Assembly: GCA_964601325.1 (NCBI GenBank) | Contig: CAZRNA010000001.1 | Location: forward strand, 1 to 64,000 | DNA from: CAVPLU01 sp964601325 | GTDB taxonomy: Archaea; Thermoproteota; Bathyarchaeia; 40CM-2-53-6 | Direction: 5' to 3' | DNA length: 64,000 nt | In this document: positions 35,871 to 44,743 of the stretch, piece by piece | Position numbering within the stretch: the stretch's first letter is position 1 | How the letters are laid out: the number at the start of each line of letters is the position of its first letter | Notes under the pieces: generated by a model | Database searches by the model: none | Seen by the model: only the letters and a program-made list of their open reading frames with translations | What the model was told of the DNA's origin: nothing | Translations under genes and position numbers: made by a program

Positions 35871-36644
35871 CTAGGCGCTCTGCTCTCTTAGTCTCTTTTC
35901 GGCTAACCGGCAGTAGTCTCGATTAATTTCCACGCCTATTCCAATTCTATTGGTCTGCAGGCATGCAATCAGTGTGGTTCCGCTACCGAGGAATGGGTCC
36001 AAGACGACGTCTCCTTTGTAGCTGAACAGTTTGATGCATCGTTTCGGCAGTTCGATGGGGAACGGTGCCGGGTGCCCAATCTTGGTTTTGCTTTCGCCGC
36101 TGAAGTTCCACACACCATTCGTCCATTGGATGAACTCATCGCGTGTGACATCTGATTCTCCTTTCCGCATCTTCTCCCACCTAGCTTTGTACATGACCAA
36201 TATGGTCTCAACTGGCGCGATCACATAGGGTGCGGAAGCGCTCATCCACGATCCCCATGCTGTGCGTCTAGAGATGTTTTGCTCATTCCAGACGATTGTT
36301 GAGTGATACTTCCATCCAACTTCCTTCGCGATGGTCGTGATGTCGGCGCACACGCTCTGCTGACCACCCTTGTTCTTGTCTAGCGGGATATTCAGGCACA
36401 GGCGCCCGTCAGGTCTGGCCAAGCCTAGAATCTTCGACAGCCACTTCCTGGTGAAATCGAGATACTGATCATACGGCAGATTGTCGTCATAGCCCCGGTA
36501 CTTGATGTTGATGTCGTATGGAGGCGATGTCACGATGAGGTCTATACTCTCGTCTTGTATCGCATCGATCTCCAAGATGTCCGTATTGTAGATGCGTAGC
36601 GAGCTTGCCTCTGAGAACGGTTTCGTAGCTTTTTCAGGCGCCAT
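35871..36644 (-). CDS. Site-specific DNA methyltransferase (N6-adenine or N4-cytosine), solitary
   Basis: 257 residues from ATG 36644; reading back to ATG 36752 leaves only 12 bases to the divergent gene and adds unconserved residues. Motif IV TSPPYDINIKYRG lies near the N terminus, and motif I DPFLGSGTTLIAC and motif X-like VEINRDYCRLAEKR lie at the C terminus, the class beta order. TSPPY allows either N6-adenine or N4-cytosine. No restriction endonuclease, specificity subunit or mobility gene is nearby, so it looks like an orphan methylase, perhaps regulatory. Recognition sequence cannot be read. Confidence 0.88.
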   Translation of the reverse strand: MAPEKATKPFSEASSLRIYNTDILEIDAIQDESIDLIVTSPPYDINIKYRGYDDNLPYDQYLDFTRKWLSKILGLARPDGRLCLNIPLDKNKGGQQSVCADITTIAKEVGWKYHSTIVWNEQNISRRTAWGSWMSASAPYVIAPVETILVMYKARWEKMRKGESDVTRDEFIQWTNGVWNFSGESKTKIGHPAPFPIELPKRCIKLFSYKGDVVLDPFLGSGTTLIACLQTNRIGIGVEINRDYCRLAEKRLREQSA

Positions 36645-36764
36645 TTGCTTCAGGCTTCTTCGAGCGATCCATCTGTTCACTGACGGCTTTACTCGTGGCA
36701 ATGTCAAGGTATAAGAGTTTGACAAGGACTCCGGGGCGTTCATACACTTCAAGTAAGGTCTCTA

Positions 36765-37646
36765 ATGCCCATGCACTCTCACGCTTCCACCACCAAAGCG
36801 TTAGTGGTAGCCGTGGGCATAACCGCCTGTTTCTTTGTCATTGAATTGGTCGGGGGAATTCTAACAAACAGCTTGGCTCTCCAAACTGACGCATTTCACA
36901 TGCTGACCGACGTTGTGGCTCTTGCGTATGCCTTGGTTGCCGTTCGGCTTGCACAACGACCAGTAAGTTTGAGGAGAACCTACGGATATTATCGTGTCGA
37001 GATTCTTTCAGCGTTCTTGAACGGCATATTGCTTTGGGCCGTTGTGATATTCGTGTTCTACGAGGCCATCCAACGAATCCAATATCCGTCAGATGTCCAA
37101 AGCCTGAATATGCTGATTATCGCGGTTCTCGGACTCGTAGCGAACGGCCTAGTTGCAGCAACTCTCTCACGATCTAGAAATGCGAGCCTGAATCTCAAGG
37201 GCGCGTTCTTACATGTGATGGCTGATGCCTTGGGCTCGGTAGGGGCTATTTCTGCTGGGATAATTATGTTCTTCACTGGCTGGTACCAGGCCGACCCCAT
37301 AGCTAGCATCATGATTGGCGTGCTGGTCTTCTACAGTTCCGGAAAACTGGTTCGCGACTCTGTGAACGTCCTCCTCGAAGGAGTCCCCAGCCATATCGAC
37401 GTGTCCGCAGTTGAGCGCAGGATACTCGGGATGAAGGGCGTGAAGAACATCCACGATCTCCACGTATGGTCCATAGCCGACACCAAGATGTGCTGCATGA
37501 GCAGCCACGTGGTTGTGGAAGATGACACAAACGGCAAGGACTTGGTCACGAAGCTCATTCACATTCTCAAGGAAGAGTTCGGAATCGATCACACAACTTT
37601 TCAGCTGGAAGACGAGAACTATCCGAAGGCTGCTGGCGAACACTAG
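36765..37646 (+). CDS. Cation diffusion facilitator (Zn2+/Cd2+/Co2+ efflux)
   Basis: 293 residues, six membrane spans plus a C-terminal cytoplasmic domain. Intramembrane metal site residues are visible as LQTDAFHMLTDVVALAY (HxxxD type, span 2) and AFLHVMADALGSVGAI (span 5). The C-terminal domain has VKNIHDLHVWSIADTKMCCMSSHVVV, with His/Cys suited to regulatory metal binding. Likely a proton-coupled zinc exporter (ZnT/CzcD-like). A shared TATA-like GGTATAAGAG at about 36709-36718 sits between it and the divergent methyltransferase. Confidence 0.92.
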   Translation: MPMHSHASTTKALVVAVGITACFFVIELVGGILTNSLALQTDAFHMLTDVVALAYALVAVRLAQRPVSLRRTYGYYRVEILSAFLNGILLWAVVIFVFYEAIQRIQYPSDVQSLNMLIIAVLGLVANGLVAATLSRSRNASLNLKGAFLHVMADALGSVGAISAGIIMFFTGWYQADPIASIMIGVLVFYSSGKLVRDSVNVLLEGVPSHIDVSAVERRILGMKGVKNIHDLHVWSIADTKMCCMSSHVVVEDDTNGKDLVTKLIHILKEEFGIDHTTFQLEDENYPKAAGEH

Positions 37647-37715
37647 AAGAATTGAGAACGCCCAAAACCTTAACGCCGCCCCTCAAGTAGGTCTGGAATA
37701 AGGAGGGAAACTGGC

Positions 37716-38687
37716 ATGCCTGAAAGCGCGATTAGAACACGCGGCCTCACAAAAGTCTTCGGAAAATTCACTGCTGTAGACGGCTTGAACTTGGATGTCA
37801 AACAGGGTGAATTGTTTGGCCTGCTTGGTCCAAACGGTGCCGGGAAGACTACTACCGTTCGCATGCTCTGTACCCTTATCGAACCGACAAGCGGCACGGC
37901 GACCGTTGCCGGTTACGACCTCGCAAGGGAGGCCGCCAAAGTCAGACGTGAGATCGGCGTTGTCTCGGAGGGTGTCATGCTCTACAAGGAGCTGACTATT
38001 GAGGAGAATCTGAGATTTCTCAGCAGACTGTACAACCTCCCTAGCGGAGAAGCAGAGAACAGGATAGCGCACTTGCTCGAGATGTTCAGGTTCGAAGACA
38101 AAGCAAAACGAATGGTGAAGGCCCTCTCGTCAGGTTGGACCAAGAAAGCACTGATTTGTGCAGCCCTCCTTCACAATCCGAAGATACTCTTCCTTGATGA
38201 AGTGACCTCTGGCCTAGATCCGCAGTCGGCAGCAGCCCTTCAAGACTTCACTAAGAGCCTTTGCAAGGAAGGTGTCACAGTCATCTGGACAACTCACTAC
38301 ATGACGGAGCCCGAGAAGATCTGCGACCGCGTGGGAATCGTGTTTGCGGGGAGACTGATCCAGGTAGGCTCGCCCAGTGATCTGAAGCGCAAGGTAAGCG
38401 AGCTCTCCGTCATGGAGGTTGAGACGCCAGGATTGTCAACACAACAGCTGGAGAAGATCAAGAACATAGAAGACGTAGCCAACATCTCTTACAGTGATCC
38501 GGTCCTCAGAATCACGTGCGTGCATGATCACGCACTTGCAGAAAACGTAACGAGAATCCTTCTGTCCGAAGGTGCCAAGATCAGATCGATCAACACGAAA
38601 GGACCGACACTGGAAGAAGCTTTCATCAAACTGACTGGTGGCGAAGAAGAGATCGACCGCTTCCTCGAGAAAGGCCGGACAGAATAG
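37716..38687 (+). CDS. ABC-2-type exporter, ATP-binding subunit
   Basis: 323 residues. Walker A GPNGAGKTTTVRML (near 42), signature LSSGWTKKALICAALL (the usual LSGGM altered to LSSGW), Walker B ILFLDEVTSGLDPQ, and the switch His in WTTHYM. C-terminal about 90 residues form the regulatory extension seen in drug/lipid/antibiotic exporters. AAGGAGGG nine bases before ATG 37716. Forms an operon with three downstream permease reading frames and, probably, the surface protein at 41074. Confidence 0.93.
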   Translation: MPESAIRTRGLTKVFGKFTAVDGLNLDVKQGELFGLLGPNGAGKTTTVRMLCTLIEPTSGTATVAGYDLAREAAKVRREIGVVSEGVMLYKELTIEENLRFLSRLYNLPSGEAENRIAHLLEMFRFEDKAKRMVKALSSGWTKKALICAALLHNPKILFLDEVTSGLDPQSAAALQDFTKSLCKEGVTVIWTTHYMTEPEKICDRVGIVFAGRLIQVGSPSDLKRKVSELSVMEVETPGLSTQQLEKIKNIEDVANISYSDPVLRITCVHDHALAENVTRILLSEGAKIRSINTKGPTLEEAFIKLTGGEEEIDRFLEKGRTE

Positions 38688-38733
38688 ACGCAACAAGCGA
38701 GCGAAGCCAAATCACACAGACGTGGATGCATTA

Positions 38734-39399
38734 ATGTCTACTAGGACGTTCCTCGGCGATCTCTTGGCAGTCATGACCAACGAATTTCGCCTTTTGAGGC
38801 GTAATCGTTCCGCGATCATAATCTCCCTTGTCATTCTGCCGATCTTCTTCACAATATCTCTTGGAGGAGCTAGTGGCGGGGCGGGTGAGCACTTCACACC
38901 GACAGCACATATAGCCATCGCCTACGTTGATAATGATCTGACGATTGCTTCAGGTCGCCTCTTCGCGACGCTTTCAAGCTCGGGGAATTTCAACAATCTA
39001 GTTCAAGGTTACAGCGAAGAGAGCGCCATTAGAACACTAGGAACCGGAAAGATCTACGCAGCAATCATAGTACCCAAGGGCTTTGAAGGTAACCTTGCAA
39101 AGGACAAGCAAGTCACCTTGGTAGTCTACGTGGATGACAGCATAAACGAGCTAGGAGGCCAAGTCGTCTCAAGCCTACAGACCAGCCTGCAGAACTTCAG
39201 CCCGCGTGCTGAGGTAGGACCCCTTCTCAGCAAGGGTGCGTCACAAGTCGAGATTATTCAGAAAGGAGCCAAGTTCTCGAGTTTCAACATAGGCCTGACG
39301 ATCATTCTAGCTTTGGTCATAATATTCGCAACATTCTACGAAATCGCGGGGGGCATGTCACGCGAGAGCGAGGAGGGAACCTATGTGGCCTGCTCATGA
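38734..39399 (+). CDS. ABC-2 permease, N-terminal half (split gene, part 1)
   Basis: 221 residues from ATG 38734. First membrane span about 25-48, then an exterior domain with VPKGFEGNLAKDKQVTLVVYVDD as in ABC-2 membrane proteins, and a second span before RESEEGTY. There the reading frame stops (TGA 39397-39399), whereas relatives continue through a cytosolic loop into four more spans. Those are encoded by the next frame, whose ATG overlaps this stop (ATGA). Compared with the intact sister permease (RERERGTFPRLVLTPTS) the loop has five bases where six are expected, pointing to a one-base deletion, or real two-part expression. Confidence 0.8.
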   Translation: MSTRTFLGDLLAVMTNEFRLLRRNRSAIIISLVILPIFFTISLGGASGGAGEHFTPTAHIAIAYVDNDLTIASGRLFATLSSSGNFNNLVQGYSEESAIRTLGTGKIYAAIIVPKGFEGNLAKDKQVTLVVYVDDSINELGGQVVSSLQTSLQNFSPRAEVGPLLSKGASQVEIIQKGAKFSSFNIGLTIILALVIIFATFYEIAGGMSRESEEGTYVACS

Positions 39400-39887
39400 G
39401 CCCTATCAGTCTTGGAGCTGTAATGCTTGGAAAGACAACGTATGATGTGGCTCTCAACATAGCACGTACGCTCATAGTTTTCGCACTCGCCTTCTACGCT
39501 TACGGAGCGAGGCCGAGTACCGACTTCGCTACAATCTTAGCGATCTCACTCCTCATAGCTTTGCTGACGATGGGGTTTGGATTCTTGATTTCTGCGATTG
39601 GAATAGGGGTGAGAGCGGTCATCATCATCGAGTTTTTCCTCGTGTTGTTCCTTTTCGCGTTCAGCGGGTTCATTATCGATAGAGAACTGCTGAGAGGGAT
39701 ATCAAGCACAATCTCGTACCTGCTGCCATGGGCGTATGGCATCGAGATATTGAAGCGTACCATACTCATTGGACAACCTCTGCTTACCCTGGCGACCCCG
39801 CTCGGATTCATCATAGTATCGATCGTGACGTTCTACGGCATTGCCTACGTTCTTCTGAGGTTGTCGCGAGAGAGGCTTGTCACATGA
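39396..39887 (+). CDS. ABC-2 permease, C-terminal half (split gene, part 2)
   Basis: 163 residues carrying the four C-terminal spans of the same permease: MSPISLGAVMLGKTTYD (cytosolic coupling loop), then hydrophobic helices, ending LLRLSRERLVT. In frame it follows on one base out of register from part 1. The ATGA junction would allow translational coupling if the two halves are made as separate chains. The stop overlaps the start of the next permease by the same ATGA pattern. Confidence 0.78.
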   Translation: MSPISLGAVMLGKTTYDVALNIARTLIVFALAFYAYGARPSTDFATILAISLLIALLTMGFGFLISAIGIGVRAVIIIEFFLVLFLFAFSGFIIDRELLRGISSTISYLLPWAYGIEILKRTILIGQPLLTLATPLGFIIVSIVTFYGIAYVLLRLSRERLVT

Positions 39888-40996
39888 ATCGTTTCGCTCG
39901 CGACACGACAACTGTCACTCTCAAGGAACTGAAACAGCTCCTGCGCGATCCGCTTTCCTTGGCTCTGACGATAATGTTCCCGATATTCTTGATCCAAATC
40001 TTTGTTGTCATAGTCACAGCATTCGGTGCCCCTAGCTACAACGTGGCTGTGGTCGTTTCAGATCTTGATGGCTCACCCATGTCGAAGAGTCTGGTAGACA
40101 AACTGGCCAACTCACGTTTGATCAAGGTGACACAATTCGTTCAAACAGAAGAACAGGCTTTGCATTCCGTCGAATCAGGAGCGGCGACAGGAGCAGTAAT
40201 CATTCCAAAGGGCTTCGGCGACGCACTACTCAATAATCGGCAGGCCTTCGTTGTTCTTCAGACTGACAACTCGAAGATCACATCTTCTTCCTTGGTTCAG
40301 AGCGCCGTAAGCGAGAGCACGCAGAGCCTTCTGGAGCTGGTGAGCGCCCGCCTCGGCGCAACGCCTGTGGAGGTGATACTGAGGCCCATCTCGGGTCGTC
40401 CTCCATCAGGAGATTTTATTCTGCCGGGCATGCTGGGTATGATTACGATACTCGGCGCCTTCGACGATATTGTGAACGCCATAACAAGGGAACGCGAACG
40501 CGGCACATTTCCACGCCTCGTTCTTACGCCCACGAGTATTCTATCAATCTATAGCGGAAAGATATCTGCGACAGTTGTCCTTAACGCAATCCGAACAACT
40601 CTCATGATCGTAATCTTTGTGCTGACTGGCTTGGTAATAAGGGGGAATGTGCTCTTGGTCTATTTGACGACTACTCTGATCGCGGTATTCACCATGTCGT
40701 TGGGCTTGTTGCTTTCCACAAAGGTTCATAGTTCAGCAACACTGACGATCCTCGAAATCGCCATCACGTTTCCGCTTTTCCAGCTTGCAGGCGCGATACA
40801 GGCCCCGGAGTCATTGGCGTCAGGAGGAAGAGCGATTGCGGCAATGTTGCCGTGGACATACGGGAACGACGCCCTAAGACGTGTCATCTACCTTGGAGTT
40901 GGGTTCGACGCGTTAGCTGTCGACTTCGTGGTTCTCTTGTTGAGCAGCCTTGTCTTGTTGCCAATTGCAACCCTGCTGTCAAAACGCACCATGTAG
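39884..40996 (+). CDS. ABC-2-type exporter permease, intact
   Basis: 370 residues from ATG 39884 (MNRFARDTTTV), which overlaps the previous stop (ATGA). One N-terminal span (about 32-55), a large exterior domain (VIIPKGFGDALLNNRQ), then five spans; coupling loop TRERERGTFPRLVLTP. Same domain as the two frames upstream, so the exporter is probably a heterodimer of two permeases with one ATPase type. Upstream readings of this frame belong to the preceding gene. Confidence 0.9.
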   Translation: MNRFARDTTTVTLKELKQLLRDPLSLALTIMFPIFLIQIFVVIVTAFGAPSYNVAVVVSDLDGSPMSKSLVDKLANSRLIKVTQFVQTEEQALHSVESGAATGAVIIPKGFGDALLNNRQAFVVLQTDNSKITSSSLVQSAVSESTQSLLELVSARLGATPVEVILRPISGRPPSGDFILPGMLGMITILGAFDDIVNAITRERERGTFPRLVLTPTSILSIYSGKISATVVLNAIRTTLMIVIFVLTGLVIRGNVLLVYLTTTLIAVFTMSLGLLLSTKVHSSATLTILEIAITFPLFQLAGAIQAPESLASGGRAIAAMLPWTYGNDALRRVIYLGVGFDALAVDFVVLLLSSLVLLPIATLLSKRTM

Positions 40997-41073
40997 AATC
41001 CAGAGGCCAGCACTGGCAGGAGAATTGATATACACGGACTCGAAGGCTGAATGCAAGCCATGCTGGAGATGAT

Positions 41074-42330
41074 GTGATCTTGACTCGGCGAGTATTGGTT
41101 CTCTCGATCATGCTGATCACCGTGATGGCCATGCCTTTTGTTAGCAGCATCGGAGCGGTCTCTGAACCAAACGTTGTTGTTACGTCGGTGTATTGGGGAA
41201 CCAACCCGCTAGGGGGCATCTCTGTGCATCCGGGTGACACGAACATACCCCTGTCGATTGATCTGTCCAACGCCGGAGATGCAGCAGCCCGCGATGTCAG
41301 TGCTACGCTTGTGTTGGCGTCTCCGTTCAGCTACGCCTACAACGTTAACGGAAGCGAAGTGAACGCTGGAACAGTTGACCAGAGCGCCGGCGATATTCAA
41401 GCAGGCTACTCCTTCACTTTGCGGTATGCTTTGACAGTTGCTTCGGATGCGATTGCGGGGATTCACAGGCTCACGCTCATAGTTGATTACAAGACTGCCA
41501 GGGAACTGCTGCCCGTGGAGAAGACCCTCTCCGTGGACGTGCCCGTGTGGACGGGTGATGTTCGCGTTCAAAACGTCGTGACCGTACCCGCGAAAGTCTA
41601 CCCAGGCGACAATCAAATCACCGTGAAGGCGTGGCTCGTGAACTCGGGGACTGGATCAACGGCCGACTTTCAAGTGCGCCTCGTTCTGCAGGACCCGTTC
41701 CAAGCGTCCTCCGGAGGGTCGGACACGTTCTTTCTCGGAACGATGCAGCCAGGACAGGTCAGCGAAGCAGACTTCTACGTTGACATCAGCAAATCGGCCC
41801 AGTTCGGAAGCTACAACCTCAAACTCGTCACCGTCTCAGCTGGATCCAGCGGACAGGTGGAGATTGGACAGATCCCGATCTACGTGAGCGAGAAAGTAGT
41901 ATTCGAAGTCGTTCAGTTGGAGCCTAAGGTTGTTCACGCCGGCGACTCTGGCGTCAGCATACAAGTAACTATCAAGAACACTGGAACCGTCGCTGCAGAT
42001 TCAGTTAGGGCACAGCTGATGGTCGGCAACTACTTCTCAGGAACGCTCACCGACTTCCTCGGGACGATGCAACCAGGCGAATCAAAGACCGCATACCTGA
42101 CAGTTGACGTAGACTCAAAGGCCACCTCTCAAGTATACAAGATGGATTTGCGCCTTGACTGGACCCAATCAGACAACAGCCTCGACAACACTCTCCCAGT
42201 GGAACTGCAGGTAGCCTCTGCTGAACTTCCACTGCCATTGATTGCAGTGGCCGTCGTGTTGCTCGTGCTTGTAGCTGCAGTTCTCGTTCGCAGAAGAAGA
42301 AAGGCTCAAGAACAGAAGCTCAAGACTTGA
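41074..42330 (+). CDS. Membrane-anchored CARDB/NEW3-type surface protein
   Basis: 418 residues. Signal peptide 1-28 from a GTG at 41074, then three repeated beta-sandwich units, each opening with a phrase such as GDTNIPLSIDLSNAGDAAARD, GDNQITVKAWLVNSGTGST and GDSGVSIQVTIKNTGTVAAD; these are CARDB-type repeats. Each unit includes FLGTMQPGQ/FLGTMQPGE. One C-terminal span (about 388-405) and basic RRRRK. It follows the exporter permease by 77 bases and may be an exterior adaptor of that system, as CARDB proteins often accompany ABC-2 exporters (inference). Confidence 0.8.
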   Translation: MILTRRVLVLSIMLITVMAMPFVSSIGAVSEPNVVVTSVYWGTNPLGGISVHPGDTNIPLSIDLSNAGDAAARDVSATLVLASPFSYAYNVNGSEVNAGTVDQSAGDIQAGYSFTLRYALTVASDAIAGIHRLTLIVDYKTARELLPVEKTLSVDVPVWTGDVRVQNVVTVPAKVYPGDNQITVKAWLVNSGTGSTADFQVRLVLQDPFQASSGGSDTFFLGTMQPGQVSEADFYVDISKSAQFGSYNLKLVTVSAGSSGQVEIGQIPIYVSEKVVFEVVQLEPKVVHAGDSGVSIQVTIKNTGTVAADSVRAQLMVGNYFSGTLTDFLGTMQPGESKTAYLTVDVDSKATSQVYKMDLRLDWTQSDNSLDNTLPVELQVASAELPLPLIAVAVVLLVLVAAVLVRRRRKAQEQKLKT

Positions 42331-42353
42331 TGCCGCCTATCACGAACCCCAAG

Positions 42354-42914
42354 TCAACTCGATAGCGGCCGTGAGGCCCACTTCTTTTCCTCAACGCCCG
42401 CGCGTTTGTCCACGACTCTGGCCAATACAAACAGCAGGGAGGATAGGCGATTCAAGTACGGAACAAGCGGAGGATCCAGTTTCTCTTCTTGCGCGAGCGT
42501 AATAGTTCTGCGTTCTGCGCGCCTGGCGATGGTCCTAGCCACATGTAATGCGGCGGCAGGGCCGGTTCCATTCGGAATTATGAAGGCCGACAGTGGCGAC
42601 AGTTCGGCGTCGAGTCTGTCGATCTCTTGCTCAAGATGCTTAACCATATCTTGAGTGACCTGTGCCTTCTGTGCACGGGACTTCTTCTGACGCGTGGCGA
42701 GTCCTGCGCCGACGAGAAAGAGGTCTTGCTGAACCCCCTCCAGTATAGTGTCGATCTCATCGTCTTCAATCAGTGATCGCGTGTATCCTATCCAGCATGA
42801 CAACTCATCCACGGTGCCGTACGCCTCAACCCTGAGGGAATCCTTCGCAACCCTCTCGCCTGAGAAGAGACCAGTCTCTCCGCCATCTCCGGTCCGCGTG
42901 TACATTCTCGGCAT
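42354..42914 (-). CDS. Cob(I)alamin adenosyltransferase, PduO type
   Basis: 186 residues. Transfers the adenosyl group of ATP to cob(I)alamin. MYTRTGDGGETGLFSGERV (ATP site), EAYGTVDELSCWIGYTR, then ARTIARRAERRTITL and PYLNRLSSLLFVLARVVD are all conserved. Supplies adenosylcobalamin for mutases or reductases elsewhere; also shows that the cell uses B12, consistent with the radical SAM gene at 32457. Convergent with the 41074 gene. Confidence 0.95.
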   Translation of the reverse strand: MPRMYTRTGDGGETGLFSGERVAKDSLRVEAYGTVDELSCWIGYTRSLIEDDEIDTILEGVQQDLFLVGAGLATRQKKSRAQKAQVTQDMVKHLEQEIDRLDAELSPLSAFIIPNGTGPAAALHVARTIARRAERRTITLAQEEKLDPPLVPYLNRLSSLLFVLARVVDKRAGVEEKKWASRPLSS

Positions 42915-43138
42915 TGATATCTACACGGAGAAAGTCACGTGACTACCAATTCAGAGTTTTGATTCAAACCCCCCAGGAACAGGATACGGGACCACGCAAG
43001 GTGGACTCACCCATTCGCCCACGCCCTGCGCCCGTGGTCGCGCTTCAAGTGAAATGATTAAGAGCACTTTCTCCTCCTAGAACGTTCCGAGCGGTGGCAT
43101 TCGTAGGCAGCTCACGCCACGGATCCTGCCACGTGGGA

Positions 43139-43963
43139 ATGAACATGGAATCACCAGATCACAGCATTTACTTGGGTGGCCGGCCGCTTCGAAGGCTGGG
43201 TCAGAACTTCCTTGTTGACAGGACGACGCGAGATCTGATGGTGAGCTCATCCGATCTGCAACCATCGGACGTTGTCCTTGAGGTGGGGCCCGGGAAAGGG
43301 TTTCTGACTGAGGCGCTCCTTGCCCACGCAGGAAAGGTTATCGCTGTTGAGAAGGACCCAAGACTCGTGACCATTCTCAGACACAAGTATGGACGAGATC
43401 GAAGGCTACGTATCATCGAGGGCGACATACTGAAAGTGAAGATTCCTCGCTTCAACAAAGTCGTTTGTACTCCTCCCTACTACATTTCTTCCCGACTAGT
43501 TCTCCTCATAGTTTCCAAGAGGTTTCGTTGCGCGGTTCTGACTCTTCAGAGGGAGTTTGCTGAACGACTGGCGGCGAAGCCGGGCTCGCCAGACTATGGG
43601 AGGATTAGCGTCATGGTGCAGCACAGGTCTTCAGTAGAGCTGGTTGGAGTGATTCGAAGGGATTCGTTCAGGCCCGTACCGAAGGTGGATTCCGCCGTCG
43701 TCGTGATCCGAAGGAAAGGGTCCGAAGTGCCGGTTAGGAGCGAGCGACTTTTTGTGGATGTGGTTCGGTTCATGTTCACCCAAAGAAGAAAGAGAGCCAA
43801 GAAGGTTCTCCGTCAATACCTTGAGACGTCCCTCGGGCACATGGATCTGACGAATCAAGCGTCTTCATCCCTACGAGACGTGCGGGTGTTTCAATTGAGC
43901 GTTAGTGATTTCGAGCATCTGTCAAACGAGATCTCGATGATGGAGCGTGAACGCCGTGAATGA
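43139..43963 (+). CDS. ksgA: rRNA adenine dimethyltransferase, KsgA/Dim1
   Basis: 274 residues from ATG 43139. SAM-dependent dimethylation of two adjacent adenines near the 3' end of 16S rRNA. LGQNFLVDRTTRDLMV, SAM motif I LEVGPGKGFLTEALL, EKDPRL, and FNKVVCTPPYYISS where most family members have NLPYxIS; the Asn that contacts the target base is Thr here. The C-terminal helical domain is present. The downstream gene starts 17 bases inside this one, giving an RNA methylase operon. Confidence 0.92.
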   Translation: MNMESPDHSIYLGGRPLRRLGQNFLVDRTTRDLMVSSSDLQPSDVVLEVGPGKGFLTEALLAHAGKVIAVEKDPRLVTILRHKYGRDRRLRIIEGDILKVKIPRFNKVVCTPPYYISSRLVLLIVSKRFRCAVLTLQREFAERLAAKPGSPDYGRISVMVQHRSSVELVGVIRRDSFRPVPKVDSAVVVIRRKGSEVPVRSERLFVDVVRFMFTQRRKRAKKVLRQYLETSLGHMDLTNQASSSLRDVRVFQLSVSDFEHLSNEISMMERERRE

Positions 43964-44729
43964 TCCGGCGCCTATGAAGGGAAGACTCTCCTGTGTAGGA
44001 AAGCTTGGTGCACGTTTTCGCGTCGTGCTTGTGCAGCCCGAGAAGGAGGGAAACATCGGCTCTGTTGCTCGGTCAATGAGAAACTTTGGCCTAACAGATC
44101 TCTGTCTTGTCTCGCCGAAGGTATCTCTTGGAGACGAGGCCTATCGATATGCCACAAAAGGCAAGGAGATTCTCAAGAAAGCCCGAAAAGTGAAGACGCT
44201 CCCCGACGCTTTGAGAGGAATCGACCGCGTCGTCGGCACAACCGCAATTGTGGGCACGAGCAGTCGGAACATACTCAGACTAGTTATCGATCCATCACAA
44301 CTCGCATCACGTCTAGCAGAGACATCAGGTTCTGTCGCGCTACTTTTCGGGAGAGAAAGCACGGGGCTCAGCAACCGAGAGCTGCAGCAGTGCGACATAA
44401 TCGTCAGCATTCCGGGAAGCGAGGACTACAATGTGCTCAATGTCGCGACAGCAGCATCAATCATATTCTACGAACTCTTCAAGGTTAGGCAAATGCATCC
44501 ATCTTCGCTCGAACCCTCGCAATTATCGATGGATCGTCTAGTATCCATCTTCAACCAGCTTGCGGACATTGCAGACCTTCCACCGCACAGGAAACGCTTA
44601 GCGAATCGAGCCTTCAGGAACATTCTCGCAAGATCGATCATCTCAAGAAGAGAACTATCATTGATCATGGGGGTGCTGAGAAAAGCCAAAGACAAGACAC
44701 ATCCCGTCCCCAGCCCACTGGGTGGGTAG
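43947..44729 (+). CDS. SPOUT 2'-O-methyltransferase, TrmJ-like
   Basis: 260 residues, GTG start at 43947 inside the ksgA end. SPOUT knot motifs: EKEGNIGSVARSMRNFGL (motif 1), ALLFGRESTGLSNREL (motif 2) and IPGSEDYNVLNVATAASII (motif 3). This order and length fit TrmJ, which methylates the ribose of tRNA position 32; other TrmH relatives cannot be excluded. The C-terminal 80 residues are helical. Confidence 0.9.
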   Translation: MNAVNDPAPMKGRLSCVGKLGARFRVVLVQPEKEGNIGSVARSMRNFGLTDLCLVSPKVSLGDEAYRYATKGKEILKKARKVKTLPDALRGIDRVVGTTAIVGTSSRNILRLVIDPSQLASRLAETSGSVALLFGRESTGLSNRELQQCDIIVSIPGSEDYNVLNVATAASIIFYELFKVRQMHPSSLEPSQLSMDRLVSIFNQLADIADLPPHRKRLANRAFRNILARSIISRRELSLIMGVLRKAKDKTHPVPSPLGG

Positions 44730-44743
44730 CATGAAACTGGATC

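Noticed and set aside
37716..40996. Considered as a genomic island because of the nearby DNA methyltransferase
   Set aside because: No integrase, tRNA, direct flanking repeats or composition change visible; genes are ordinary chromosomal types.
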